Assembly (NCBI RefSeq): GCF_002850745.1
Contig: NZ_KZ559468.1
Coordinates: 423,280 to 487,279 of the forward strand
Reading direction: 5' to 3'
DNA length: 64,000 bases
DNA from: Nonomuraea indica
GTDB taxonomy: Bacteria; Actinomycetota; Actinomycetes; Streptosporangiales; Streptosporangiaceae
In this document: positions 20,221 through 28,671 of the stretch, in pieces
Position numbering within the stretch: the first letter of the stretch is position 1
Layout: every line of letters begins with the position of its first letter
Notes under the pieces: generated by a model
Database searches by the model: none
What the model was told of the DNA's origin: nothing
The model's input: only the letters and a program-made list of their open reading frames with translations
Position numbers and translations under genes: made by a program

Positions 20221-20268
20221 GCACGGTCGTTCGCGGGCACGGTCGTTCGCGGGCACGGTCGTTCGCGG
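20221..20268. repeat. 16-bp tandem repeat, three exact copies
   Basis: GCACGGTCGTTCGCGG occurs at 20221-20236, 20237-20252 and 20253-20268. Degenerate GGCACGCC-type copies spread through 20160-20370. This fills the 5' region of the heparinase gene. Confidence 0.85.
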
Positions 20269-20436
20269 GCACGCCGGGGCGGCGCTCGCTCGCGGTGACG
20301 CCGGACGCGGCACGCCCGTTTCCGGGCAGGCCGGGACGCCGACGCGCCCGTTGACGGGCACGCCGGGTCCGCGTCAGGCCGACGGAGGAGAGCTGGGAAG
20401 GGGACGGTCGCTAGCGGCGCGGGGGAGAGGCCGGGG

Positions 20437-21366
20437 TCACGGCAGTGGGGGCCCCTCGCCGGTCCAGCCGGCCGTCAGCACGATCTCGGTCCGGCCGGGC
20501 GGCGCGTCGGAGCGGCCGCCGCCGGCACCGCCGCCCGCGCCGCCGGCACGGTCGCCGGTGCGGTCCGCGGCGCGGTCGGCGCTGGACAGCACCTGCGAGC
20601 TGGCCGGGTCGATGGTCAGGACGCGTTCGACGCCCGTGCCGTCGAGCATGAACGCGAACACCTGCCCCCGCCGCCCGGTCGGATCGTCGGCGGCGCCCAG
20701 GTAGCGGACGTTCGGCAGGTCGGCGAGCAGCCGGTAGGCGGCCGCCCGGACGGCGGGCGGGGAGGGCTTGCTCCACAGCAGCCCGCTGACCGCGTCGGCC
20801 AGCACCCCGTCGCCGGAGCCGGGCGGCAGCAGCGCCGCCACGCGGCGCCTGAGCGCCGCCGGCTCGGCGGGCAGCCGCTCGATGTCGCGCAGCGACAGGG
20901 CCCTGCCCGCCATGGTGAACGGCCTGGCGACGGGGGTGGGCGTCGATCCGGTGGCCGGTCCGGTGATCCAGGCGCGGCCGTCGCGCGCCGCCCACAGGGT
21001 GGTGACCCGCCCCGGGCCGGTCTGCCGCTTGACGCGCCAGTACCCGCCGCGCGGCGGAGGCTCCGAGGCCGCCGAGGTCGCCGCCGTCAGCAGCACGGAC
21101 CTGCCGGCCGCCAGGTCCACGGGCGCCGGGCCGCGCTCGGCGGCCACCCCCTGCGCGTGATCGCGGCCCGGCCACGCCCCGCCGGCGACGACGTACGTGA
21201 TCAGCACGGCGGCGAGCGAGGCCACCACGCCGGCCAGCGGCACCGTCCACGACGCCCGGCGGCGGGCGCGCAGGCCCGCCAGCCTGGCCCGCACCCGCGC
21301 CTCGAGCGCCGGGTCCGGCCGCGGCGGCCGGCCGTACAGGTCGCGCACCCGCTCCAGCTCATCCAT
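20437..21366 (-). CDS. CU044_5270-type membrane protein, likely sigma-factor partner
   Basis: 309 residues. A cytoplasmic N-terminus (MDELERVRDLYGRPPRPDPA) is followed by one membrane helix (about 42-62, VPLAGVVASLAAVLITYVV) and a secreted domain. That domain has RVTTLWAARDGRAWITGP-like beta strands and a Gly-rich patch near 280. This layout matches the CU044_5270 family found after ECF sigma genes in actinomycetes. Its start lies within the sigma gene (8-nt overlap), so the two are co-translated. An anti-sigma role is inferred from context only; no zinc anti-sigma motif is visible. Confidence 0.7.
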   Translation of the reverse strand: MDELERVRDLYGRPPRPDPALEARVRARLAGLRARRRASWTVPLAGVVASLAAVLITYVVAGGAWPGRDHAQGVAAERGPAPVDLAAGRSVLLTAATSAASEPPPRGGYWRVKRQTGPGRVTTLWAARDGRAWITGPATGSTPTPVARPFTMAGRALSLRDIERLPAEPAALRRRVAALLPPGSGDGVLADAVSGLLWSKPSPPAVRAAAYRLLADLPNVRYLGAADDPTGRRGQVFAFMLDGTGVERVLTIDPASSQVLSSADRAADRTGDRAGGAGGGAGGGRSDAPPGRTEIVLTAGWTGEGPPLP

Positions 21367-21988
21367 GGTCGGCCTCCTCCAGCACCCGCATCGGGTTGGC
21401 CCCGCCCAGTGACGCGCGCAGCCTGCGCCGGGCGCGGTTGAGCCGGGAACCGACCGTGCCGTACGGGATGCCGAGCGCCGTGGCGACCTCGTCGTGGCTC
21501 AGCCCGGCGAGGGCGACCAGCAGCACGACGTCCCGGTCGCGCTGCGGGAGGTCGGCCAGCGCCGCCGCCAGGCTGGGACGCAGGCTCTGCGCGCTGACCC
21601 GCACCGCCACCCGGTCCTCCGGGCCGGGGGCGTCGGTGTCCACGCCGTAGCGGCCCAGCGCCCGCAGCGTGCGCGCCTCCAGTCGGCGGTGCCTGCCGAC
21701 CAGCTTCGTGGCGATGCCGTACAGCCAGGTGCGCACGTTCGCCCGGGCCGGGTCGTACTGGGCGCGCTTGCGGAAGGCGACGAGGAACGTGTCGGCGACG
21801 ACGTCCTCGGCGTGGTCCGGGCCGAGCCGCTGGGCGACGTAGCCGTGGATCTCGCCGAAGTGGGCGTCGAACACCGCCGCGAACGCCTCGTCGTCCTCCA
21901 GACAGCCCCGAACGGGCCCGGCCGGCCCCGCGGACACGGCGGGCGCGGCACGGCCGGTGTCCCCCGCGGCCCACGACAGCGCCGTCAC
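21359..21988 (-). CDS. ECF RNA polymerase sigma factor
   Basis: 209 residues from GTG 21988. Region 2: FAAVFDAHFGEIHGYVAQRL ... AEDVVADTFLVAFRKRAQYD ... NVRTWLYGIATKLV. Region 4: LPQRDRDVVLLVALAGLSHD EVATALGIPYGTVGSRLNRA, with the helix-turn-helix for the -35 element. These are the two domains of the extracytoplasmic-function class. The first ~30 residues are Ala/Pro-rich and may not be conserved. The sigma gene overlaps the following membrane-protein gene, a typical sigma/partner pair. The triggering signal is unknown. Confidence 0.9.
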   Translation of the reverse strand: MTALSWAAGDTGRAAPAVSAGPAGPVRGCLEDDEAFAAVFDAHFGEIHGYVAQRLGPDHAEDVVADTFLVAFRKRAQYDPARANVRTWLYGIATKLVGRHRRLEARTLRALGRYGVDTDAPGPEDRVAVRVSAQSLRPSLAAALADLPQRDRDVVLLVALAGLSHDEVATALGIPYGTVGSRLNRARRRLRASLGGANPMRVLEEADHG

Positions 21989-22087
21989 GATGCTTCCCCC
22001 GTCATCTCCACCCTCCGGACGCGATCAAGCGGACGTCTCGTATCTCCCGATCCGCCGGATCACTTTCACGCGCCCCGCGGTGGACGG

Positions 22088-22127
22088 GCACGGCCCCAGC
22101 CCGCGGGATTCCGGGCTGGGGCCGTGC
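22088..22127. terminator. Hairpin terminator after the GH6 gene
   Basis: A perfect 16-bp stem, GCACGGCCCCAGCCCG (22088-22103) with its complement at 22112-22127, and an 8-nt loop. It lies just downstream of the minus-strand GH6 stop and before the sigma-factor promoter region. Confidence 0.8.
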
Positions 22128-22145
22128 GTCCTGGCAAGAGCAGTG

Positions 22146-24140
22146 TTACAGCGGCGGGTTGGCGTTCTGCAGCAACTGCCGGAACTGGGCGGAGAACCAG
22201 TGGCCGGACAGCGGCGCGTCGGGCAGCGCCCCGCTCATGTTGTGGCCGTTCCGCTCGTTGCCGGTGTACGTCGGGTCGCACATCCGGTCGAAGCCCTTGC
22301 CCTCGTCGTTGTCGATCTGCCGGCTGGACCCGTCGGACTCACCCGGCGGCTTGATCCAGACGTAGGCGTCCAGGCCCGGAGCGGGGTTGGCGCGGGGCCG
22401 CTCGCCGAGGCCGGCGCCGCTCTGGTTGCACCAGTTGCCGGCGTGGAGGCGCCGGTCCACGCGCGACTGGTCGACGAAGGTGTTCAGGTCGGTGGAGGTG
22501 CTCGGACCGGTGGGCCGGGCCGCGCCGCCCCAGCCGTTGCGCGAGGTGTCGATGAGCATGCCGATCGTGCTCGGGAAGCCCTTCCTGATCAGCTCCTGGC
22601 GGAACGCCTGGGCGAAGCTCAGCTCGTCCACGTAGTCGTTCCAGTCGAGCCACCTCGACTGCCGCACCGTCGTGCCGTTGACCGTGGTGGAGATGGAGAA
22701 GTGCGGCTCGGTGAGCGCGGAGTAGTTGGCGGTGTTGGTGATGAAGCCGTCGATGCTGGCGTACCCGGCGGTGGTGCCGCGGGCCGTGGAGGCGATCAGG
22801 TCGGCGGTCGGGCCGAAGTTGGAGTTCCAGCCGATCCAGCCGTGGTGCGCGGCGTCGACGTAGGTGTAGACGTTCGGGATCGCGTGCAGCTTGTTCAGCG
22901 CGTACTGGACGCCCTGCACGTACGCGCCCGAGGTCTGCGCCTCCTGGCACTTGGCCAGGTTGAGGTTGGTGACCAGGTTCGGCAGCGAGTCGATCTCGAT
23001 GATGGTCACGATCCGCAGGTCCGCGTACTTGGGATCGTTCATGATCTGGGCGATCGGGTCGATGTACTCGGTCTTGTACCTGGCGAGGCCGTTCTGGGCG
23101 ATGAGAAGCTCACCGTTCGAGGCCAGCGCGGAGCAGTCGCGGTTGGGCAGGTTGTAGATGACGATCTGGATGGTCAGCGGCGCGCTGCCGTTCGCGGCGT
23201 CCTGGGTCACGGCCGCGTCGAGGTGGGCGCGCAGGCCGCGCCCGCTGGAGGTGCCGTTGATGGCGGCGATGCGGTCCATCCACACGCCGGTCGAGACGTT
23301 CGCCACGGCCTGGCCGCCCGGCTCGGCGGCGGCCTTGGCGGACCAGTCGGCGTTGACGTAGCCGGTGGCCCCCGCATACGGGTTGTCCACGTGGCCGTCC
23401 CCGCCGCCGCCGTCGTTGTCGGTCTCGGTGGCGGTGACGGTGACGCTGCTCAGGCCGCTGGAGGCGACGGTGACGGGCCTGCTGCCGTGGGCGGTGTCGG
23501 CGTCCTCGGCGGCGGAGACGGTGACGTTCTGCGCCGTGTTCCAGGTGGTCGGGGTGAAGGTGAGGCTCGCCCCGCCGGTGACGGTCAGGTCGGCGTCGCC
23601 GCCGCCGGCGGTGGAGGTGACGGTGACGTTGCCGGACGGCTGGGCGGCCAGGCGCACGGCGTAGGTGGCGCTGCCGCCCTCCGGCACGCTCAGCGCCGTC
23701 GGGGTGACCCGCAGCGCCTGCTCGCCGGGGTTGCCGGTGCCGCCGTCGCAGGTGACGCCGTTGACGGCGAAGGACGTGGGGTTGGTGTTCGTCCCGGTGT
23801 AGGTGCCGTTGAAGCCGATCGTCCAGCTCGCGCCGGTGGCCTGGTTGCCGTTGTAGGACAGGCTCGTGGCGGTGACGTCCTTGCCCGACTGGCTCCAGTC
23901 GGCCGACCAGCCGTTGGTCACCTGCTGGGTGCCCGGCCAGGTGTACGTCAGGCGCCAGCTCGTCAGCGGGTCGCCCGTGTTGGTGATGGTGACGTTGGCG
24001 CCGAAGCCGCCGCCGCCCTCCCATGCCTTGGTGTAGGTGACGGAGCAGGCCACCGCGGCCTGCGCTGCCGGAGCCGACGTCAGCGTCATGGCCAGGCCCG
24101 CCAGCAAGGCGGTGACCACGACGAGAAGGCGGTGTCTCAT
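22146..24140 (-). CDS. Secreted GH6 exocellulase (cellobiohydrolase), CBM2-Calx-beta-GH6
   Basis: 664 residues from ATG 24140 (AGAGGA at 8 nt; upstream in-frame ATGs overlap the operator). A signal peptide ends AAQAAVA. CBM2 spans ~31-130, a Calx-beta-like domain ~145-240 (VPEGGSATYAVRL), and GH6 ~250-664. IVIYNLPNRDCSA carries the catalytic Asp of the family; TIIEIDSLPNLV, YVDAAHHGWIGW and DAYVWIKPPGESDG are also diagnostic. The ~415-residue catalytic domain and loop content resemble Cel6B-type exocellulases releasing cellobiose from non-reducing ends. It is divergent from GH48, which attacks reducing ends, and has its own CebR box 24 bp upstream. Its CBM2 and Calx-beta parts are nearly the same as those of GH48. 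Confidence 0.95.
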   Translation of the reverse strand: MRHRLLVVVTALLAGLAMTLTSAPAAQAAVACSVTYTKAWEGGGGFGANVTITNTGDPLTSWRLTYTWPGTQQVTNGWSADWSQSGKDVTATSLSYNGNQATGASWTIGFNGTYTGTNTNPTSFAVNGVTCDGGTGNPGEQALRVTPTALSVPEGGSATYAVRLAAQPSGNVTVTSTAGGGDADLTVTGGASLTFTPTTWNTAQNVTVSAAEDADTAHGSRPVTVASSGLSSVTVTATETDNDGGGGDGHVDNPYAGATGYVNADWSAKAAAEPGGQAVANVSTGVWMDRIAAINGTSSGRGLRAHLDAAVTQDAANGSAPLTIQIVIYNLPNRDCSALASNGELLIAQNGLARYKTEYIDPIAQIMNDPKYADLRIVTIIEIDSLPNLVTNLNLAKCQEAQTSGAYVQGVQYALNKLHAIPNVYTYVDAAHHGWIGWNSNFGPTADLIASTARGTTAGYASIDGFITNTANYSALTEPHFSISTTVNGTTVRQSRWLDWNDYVDELSFAQAFRQELIRKGFPSTIGMLIDTSRNGWGGAARPTGPSTSTDLNTFVDQSRVDRRLHAGNWCNQSGAGLGERPRANPAPGLDAYVWIKPPGESDGSSRQIDNDEGKGFDRMCDPTYTGNERNGHNMSGALPDAPLSGHWFSAQFRQLLQNANPPL
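23424..24047. repeat. Left arm of a 624-bp inverted repeat (CBM2-Calx-beta module)
   Basis: This stretch and 24477-25100 code in opposite directions for the same two domains with equal length, no indels and roughly 90% identical residues by eye. The arms face each other across the 430-bp region that holds the GH6 and GH48 promoters. Confidence 0.85.
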
Positions 24141-24163
24141 GTGGGGGGTTCCTCTCATGGGGG

Positions 24164-24177
24164 TGGGAGCGCTCCCA
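24164..24177. promoter_or_regulatory. CebR-type operator of GH6 gene
   Basis: TGGGAGCGCTCCCA, a perfect 14-bp palindrome identical to the CebR/CelR box known for cellulase genes of Streptomyces and Thermobifida. It lies 24 nt before the GH6 ATG. Confidence 0.93.
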
Positions 24178-24246
24178 TGCATAACCCGGATTCACGACGA
24201 TGTACAGGCCGCGGTGAGTCGGCGCTCCGAAAGCGCACGAGCCGGA

Positions 24247-24257
24247 TGAAACTTTCA
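24247..24257. promoter_or_regulatory. Second palindromic motif TGAAACTTTCA
   Basis: An 11-bp dyad midway between GH6 and GH48. With the following CC it is identical to the core of the palindrome at 11121-11133 upstream of the GH5 cellulase. It is probably a site for a second regulator of secreted glycosidases (inference). Confidence 0.55.
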
Positions 24258-24355
24258 CCTGCCGATCAGTCGCCACCAGCGGGGTCACGCCCGAGTGGCC
24301 GAGCCGCCTGGGCGGGCGGCTGACCCCCGCCTACCATCCACGTAACCCCAGCTTA

Positions 24356-24369
24356 TGGGAGCGCTCCCA
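24356..24369. promoter_or_regulatory. CebR-type operator of GH48 gene
   Basis: A perfect TGGGAGCGCTCCCA palindrome 20 nt before the GH48 ATG. It would also control the coupled mannanase gene. Confidence 0.93.
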
Positions 24370-24389
24370 CCTCGTCCGAGAGGACCTCC

Positions 24390-27056
24390 ATGAGACACCG
24401 CTTCCTCACCGCGCTCGGCGTCCTGCTGCTGAGCCTGTCCACGGCGCTCGTCGGCGTGGCGCACGCGGCCGTCGGCTGCTCGGTGACGTACGTCAAGGCA
24501 TGGGACGGCGGCGGCGGCTTCGGCGCCAACGTCACCATCACCAACACCGGCGACCCGCTGACGAACTGGCGCCTGACCTACACCTGGCCCGGCACCCAGC
24601 AGGTGACCAACGGCTGGTCGGCCAACTGGACGCAGTCGGGCAAGGACGTCACCGCCACCAACGTCTCCTACAACGGCAACCAGGCCACCGGAGCCCGGTG
24701 GACCATCGGCTTCAACGGCACCTACACCGGCACCAACACCAACCCCACGTCCTTCGCCGTCAACGGCGTCACCTGCGACGGCGGCACCGGCAACCCCGGC
24801 GAGCAGGCCATCCAGGTCACGCCCGCCGCGGTCACCGTCCCCGAGGGCGGCAGCGCCACCTACGCCGTCCGCCTGGCCGCCCAGCCGTCCGGCAACGTCA
24901 CCGTCACCTCCACCGCCGGCGGCGGCGACGCCGACCTGACCGTCACCGGCGGGGCGAGCCTCACCTTCACCCCGACCACCTGGAACACCGTCCAGAACGT
25001 CACCGTCTCCGCCGCCCAGGACGCCGACACCACGAACGGCAGCCGTACGATCGCCGTCGCCTCCAGCGGCCTGAGCAGCGTCACCGTCACCGCCACCGAG
25101 GCCGACGACGACGTGCCGCAGAACCCCTACCTGACGGAGTTCACCACCCAGTACAACAAGATCAAGGACCCGGCGAACGGGTACTTCTCGCCGGAGGGCA
25201 TCCCGTACCACTCCGTCGAGACGCTCATCGTCGAGGCGCCCGACCACGGCCACGAGACCACCTCCGAGGCGTTCAGCTTCTGGCTGTGGCTGGAGGCCCA
25301 GTACGGCAGGGTCACCGGCAACTGGGCCCCGTTCAACAACGCCTGGAACGTGATGGAGCAGTACATCATCCCGTCCGCGGCCGCCCAGCCCGGCAACGCC
25401 GCCTACAACCCGAACGACCCCGCCGACTACGCCCCCGAACGGCCCCGCCCCAGCCAGTACCCGGTGGCGCTCAGCACCGGCGTCCCCGTCGGCCAGGACC
25501 CGCTCGCCGGCGAGCTGCAGAGCACGTACGGCACCCGCGACATCTACGGCATGCACTGGCTGCTCGACGTGGACGACGTCTACGGCTACGGCACGGGCCG
25601 CGGCGCCGACCGGACCGAGTGCGGCGACAACACCAAGCGCGTCACCTACATCAACACCTTCCAGCGCGGCCCGCAGGAGTCGGCCTGGGAGACCGTCGCC
25701 CACCCGTCGTGCGAGACCGGCCGCTTCGGCAAGCCCGGAGCCGGCTACCCGCCGCTGTTCATCCAGGGCGGCGGCGCCAACCAGTGGCGCTACACCAACG
25801 CCCCCGACGCCGACGCCCGCGCCGTCCAGGTCGCCTACTGGGCGCTGACCTGGGCCACCGCGCAGGGCAAGCAGTCGCAGATCAGCTCCACCCTGGCCAA
25901 GGCCGCCAAGATGGGCGACTACCTCCGGTACGCCTTCTACGACAAGTACTTCAAGAACCCCGGCTGCACCTCGACCTCGTGCCCGGCCGGCACCGGCAAG
26001 AGCAGCTCGTCGTACATGCTGACCTGGTACTACGCCTGGGGCGGCGACACCGGCGGCTCCTGGGCGTGGCGCGTCGGATCCAGCTCCTGGCACCAGGGCT
26101 ACCAGAACCCGTTCGCCGCGTGGGTGCTGTCACCGGCCGGGCCGTCCGCCCTGCGCCCGCAGTCGCCGACGGCCGCCTCCGACTGGCAGACGAGCCTGCA
26201 GCGGCAGCTCGACTCCTACCTGTGGCTCCAGTCCGCCGAGGGCGGCATCGCCGGCGGCGCGACCAACAGCTGGAACGGCGACTACGAGCAGCCTCCGGCC
26301 GGCACCCCCACCTTCCACGGCTGGGCCTACGACCACCAGCCCGTCTACCACGACCCGCCGAGCAACCGGTGGTTCGGCTTCCAGGTCTGGTCGCTGGAGC
26401 GCGTCGCCGAGTACTACCACGTCACCGGCGACGCCAAGGCCAAGGCCGTCCTGGACAAGTGGGTGCCCTGGGCGCTGGCCAACACCACCTTCGGACCGGG
26501 CGACAGCTACCGCATCCCCAACGACATGACCTGGTCCGGCGCCCCCGCCGCCAGCTACACCGGCAGCCCCGGCGGTCCCGGACCCAACCCGGGCCTGCAC
26601 GTCACCGTGGTCAACCACACGACCGACGTCGGCGCGACCGCCGCCTACGCCCGCACCCTCACCTGGTACGCCGCCAAGTCGGGCAACGCCGCCGCCAAGG
26701 CGGGGGCCAAGAGGCTCATCGACGGCATGCTCGCCCACAAGGACGCCAAGGGCGTCGGCGTGACCGAGACCCGGGCCGACTACAGCCGCTTCGACGACCG
26801 CCACGACGACGCCACGAACACCGGCCTGTACATCCCGCCGGGCTACACCGGCACCATGCCCAACGGCGACGCGATCAGCGCCGGAAGGACGTTCCTCGAC
26901 ATCCGCTCCTTCTACAAGGACGACCCGGACTGGGACAAGGTCCAGGACCACCTCGACGGCGGCCCCGCGCCGACGTTCACCTATCACCGTTTCTGGGCGC
27001 AGGCCGACGTCGCCATGGCGGCGGCCGACTACGGCACCCTCTTCCCGAACGGATGA
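24390..27056 (+). CDS. Secreted GH48 exocellulase, CBM2-Calx-beta-GH48
   Basis: 888 residues from ATG 24390 (GAGAGGA upstream). A signal peptide ends VAHAAVG. CBM2 spans ~29-130, a Calx-beta-like domain ~145-240, and GH48 ~245-888. VEAPDHGHETTSEAFSFWLW holds the conserved acid Glu. Later come DVYGYGTG, QRGPQESAWETV, SSSYMLTWYYAWGG and TFTYHRFWAQADVAMAAADY, all typical of the family. GH48 enzymes are processive reducing-end cellobiohydrolases, the main exocellulase in many bacterial systems, and pair with the divergent GH6. The stop overlaps the mannanase ATG (ATGA), giving translational coupling. Confidence 0.95.
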   Translation: MRHRFLTALGVLLLSLSTALVGVAHAAVGCSVTYVKAWDGGGGFGANVTITNTGDPLTNWRLTYTWPGTQQVTNGWSANWTQSGKDVTATNVSYNGNQATGARWTIGFNGTYTGTNTNPTSFAVNGVTCDGGTGNPGEQAIQVTPAAVTVPEGGSATYAVRLAAQPSGNVTVTSTAGGGDADLTVTGGASLTFTPTTWNTVQNVTVSAAQDADTTNGSRTIAVASSGLSSVTVTATEADDDVPQNPYLTEFTTQYNKIKDPANGYFSPEGIPYHSVETLIVEAPDHGHETTSEAFSFWLWLEAQYGRVTGNWAPFNNAWNVMEQYIIPSAAAQPGNAAYNPNDPADYAPERPRPSQYPVALSTGVPVGQDPLAGELQSTYGTRDIYGMHWLLDVDDVYGYGTGRGADRTECGDNTKRVTYINTFQRGPQESAWETVAHPSCETGRFGKPGAGYPPLFIQGGGANQWRYTNAPDADARAVQVAYWALTWATAQGKQSQISSTLAKAAKMGDYLRYAFYDKYFKNPGCTSTSCPAGTGKSSSSYMLTWYYAWGGDTGGSWAWRVGSSSWHQGYQNPFAAWVLSPAGPSALRPQSPTAASDWQTSLQRQLDSYLWLQSAEGGIAGGATNSWNGDYEQPPAGTPTFHGWAYDHQPVYHDPPSNRWFGFQVWSLERVAEYYHVTGDAKAKAVLDKWVPWALANTTFGPGDSYRIPNDMTWSGAPAASYTGSPGGPGPNPGLHVTVVNHTTDVGATAAYARTLTWYAAKSGNAAAKAGAKRLIDGMLAHKDAKGVGVTETRADYSRFDDRHDDATNTGLYIPPGYTGTMPNGDAISAGRTFLDIRSFYKDDPDWDKVQDHLDGGPAPTFTYHRFWAQADVAMAAADYGTLFPNG
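24477..25100. repeat. Right arm of the 624-bp inverted repeat
   Basis: The partner of 23424-24047. It encodes the CBM2 and Calx-beta-like domains of GH48. The catalytic domains on either side are unrelated, so only the accessory module is shared. Confidence 0.85.
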
Positions 27057-28660
27057 CCGCACGGATGGGCACGAGAATCGCCGCACTCCTCGCTCTGCTC
27101 GCGGCCCTGGTGCCGGCCCCGCAGCCCGCGTCCGCCGCGACCGGGCTGCGGGTCAGTGGGACCCGGGTCATCGAGGCCGACGGCAGCCCCTTCGTCATGC
27201 GCGGCACCAACCACGCCCACACCTGGTACGCGTCCCAGACGAGCTCCTTCGCCGCCATCAAGGCGGCAGGCGCCAACACCGTCCGCGTCGTGCTCAGCGG
27301 CGGCCGCTGGACCCCCAACACCGCGGACGACGTGGCCGGCGTCATCGCCCTGTGCAAGCAGAACCGGCTGATCTGCGTGCTGGAGAACCACGACACCACC
27401 GGGTACGGCGAGCAGAGCGGCGCCTACACCCTCGACCAGGCCGTCACCTACTGGATCGGCCTGAAGAGCGTGCTGGCCGGCCAGGAGAACCACGTCGTCG
27501 TCAACATCGGCAACGAGCCGTTCGGCAACAACGCCGTCACGCCCGGCTGGACCCAGGCCACGTCCGCCGCCGTCACCCGGCTGCGCGAGGCCGGGTTCGA
27601 GCACCTCATCATGGTCGACGCCCCCAACTGGGGGCAGGACTGGCAGGGCGTGATGCGCGACGACGCGGCCACGGTGCTGGCGGCGGACCCGCGCCGCAAC
27701 GTCGTCTTCTCCGTCCACATGTACGGCGTGTACGACACGGCCGCCGAGATCACCGCCTACCTGGACGCCTTCCGCACGGCCGGGCTGCCCCTGGTGATCG
27801 GGGAGTTCGGGCACCTGCACTCCGACGGCGACCCCGACGAGGACACCATCCTCGCCCAGGCGCAGAGCCGCGGCCTCGGCTACCTGGGCTGGTCGTGGAG
27901 CGGGAACGGCGGCGGCGTCGAGTACCTCGACCAGGTCACCTCGTTCGACCCGGCCCGGCTCACCCCCTGGGGCGAGCGGCTGTTCAACGGGCCCGACGGC
28001 GTCCGGGCGACCGCCCGCGAGGCGGCCGTCTACGGCGGCTCCGGCGACACCGGCCCGCCCACCGCGCCGGCGGACCTCGCCGCCTCCGGCGTGACGGCGG
28101 GCGGCGCCACGCTGACCTGGACGGCGTCCACCGACGACACCGGCGTCACCGGCTACGACGTGTTGCGGGCCGGCGCGTCGGGGCCGTTCGCCGTGGCCGG
28201 CACGACGGCGGCGACCCGCTTCACCGCCACCGGCCTGTCGCCGGAGACCACCTACCGGTTCCAGGTGCGGGCCCGTGACGGCGCCGGCAACACCTCGCCG
28301 GTGTCGAACACGGTCACCGTCACCACGCCGGGCGGCTCCGGTGACGCCGGCTGCGCCGTCACCGGCACCGTGCAGAGCCAGTGGGGCACCGGCTACGTGG
28401 TCCAGCCCGTCACCGTCACCAACGACGGCGACTCGGCCACCACCGGGTGGACGGTGACGCTCACCCTGCCGGCCGGCCACACCGTCACCGGGTCGTGGAA
28501 CGCCGCCGTGTCGATGAGCGGGCAGACCATCACCGCCCGCAACCTCGCCTACAACGGCCGGCTGGCGCCGGGCGCCGCCACCACGTTCGGCTTCCAGGCG
28601 GCCCGGCCGGGCGGCGACGGCGCCGTACCCACCGGCTACGCCTGCGTGGCGGCGCCCTGA
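27053..28660 (+). CDS. Secreted beta-mannanase, GH5_8-FN3-CBM2
   Basis: 535 residues from ATG 27053, overlapping the GH48 stop by 4 nt. The order is a signal peptide (ends ASAAT), a GH5 subfamily 8 catalytic domain (about 30-320), fibronectin type III (about 340-425), and a C-terminal CBM2 (about 432-535). MRGTNHAHTWYASQTSSFAA and CVLENHDTTGYGEQSGAYTL closely match actinomycete endo-1,4-beta-mannanases of the S. lividans ManA type. The acid/base is Glu ~155 (GNEPFGNN) and the nucleophile Glu ~251 (IGEFGH). It would strip mannan from wood to expose cellulose for GH6/GH48. Co-expression from the CebR-controlled GH48 promoter is expected. The CBM2 sequence differs from those of its two neighbours. 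Confidence 0.93.
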   Translation: MTARMGTRIAALLALLAALVPAPQPASAATGLRVSGTRVIEADGSPFVMRGTNHAHTWYASQTSSFAAIKAAGANTVRVVLSGGRWTPNTADDVAGVIALCKQNRLICVLENHDTTGYGEQSGAYTLDQAVTYWIGLKSVLAGQENHVVVNIGNEPFGNNAVTPGWTQATSAAVTRLREAGFEHLIMVDAPNWGQDWQGVMRDDAATVLAADPRRNVVFSVHMYGVYDTAAEITAYLDAFRTAGLPLVIGEFGHLHSDGDPDEDTILAQAQSRGLGYLGWSWSGNGGGVEYLDQVTSFDPARLTPWGERLFNGPDGVRATAREAAVYGGSGDTGPPTAPADLAASGVTAGGATLTWTASTDDTGVTGYDVLRAGASGPFAVAGTTAATRFTATGLSPETTYRFQVRARDGAGNTSPVSNTVTVTTPGGSGDAGCAVTGTVQSQWGTGYVVQPVTVTNDGDSATTGWTVTLTLPAGHTVTGSWNAAVSMSGQTITARNLAYNGRLAPGAATTFGFQAARPGGDGAVPTGYACVAAP

Positions 28661-28671
28661 GATCCCGGGGT

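Noticed and set aside
24500..27052. Open frame upstream of the mannanase in the same frame, as if one giant protein
   Set aside because: The text before 27053 is a frame-shifted shadow of GH48 (Arg/His-rich); the true start is the ATGA overlap followed by a signal peptide.
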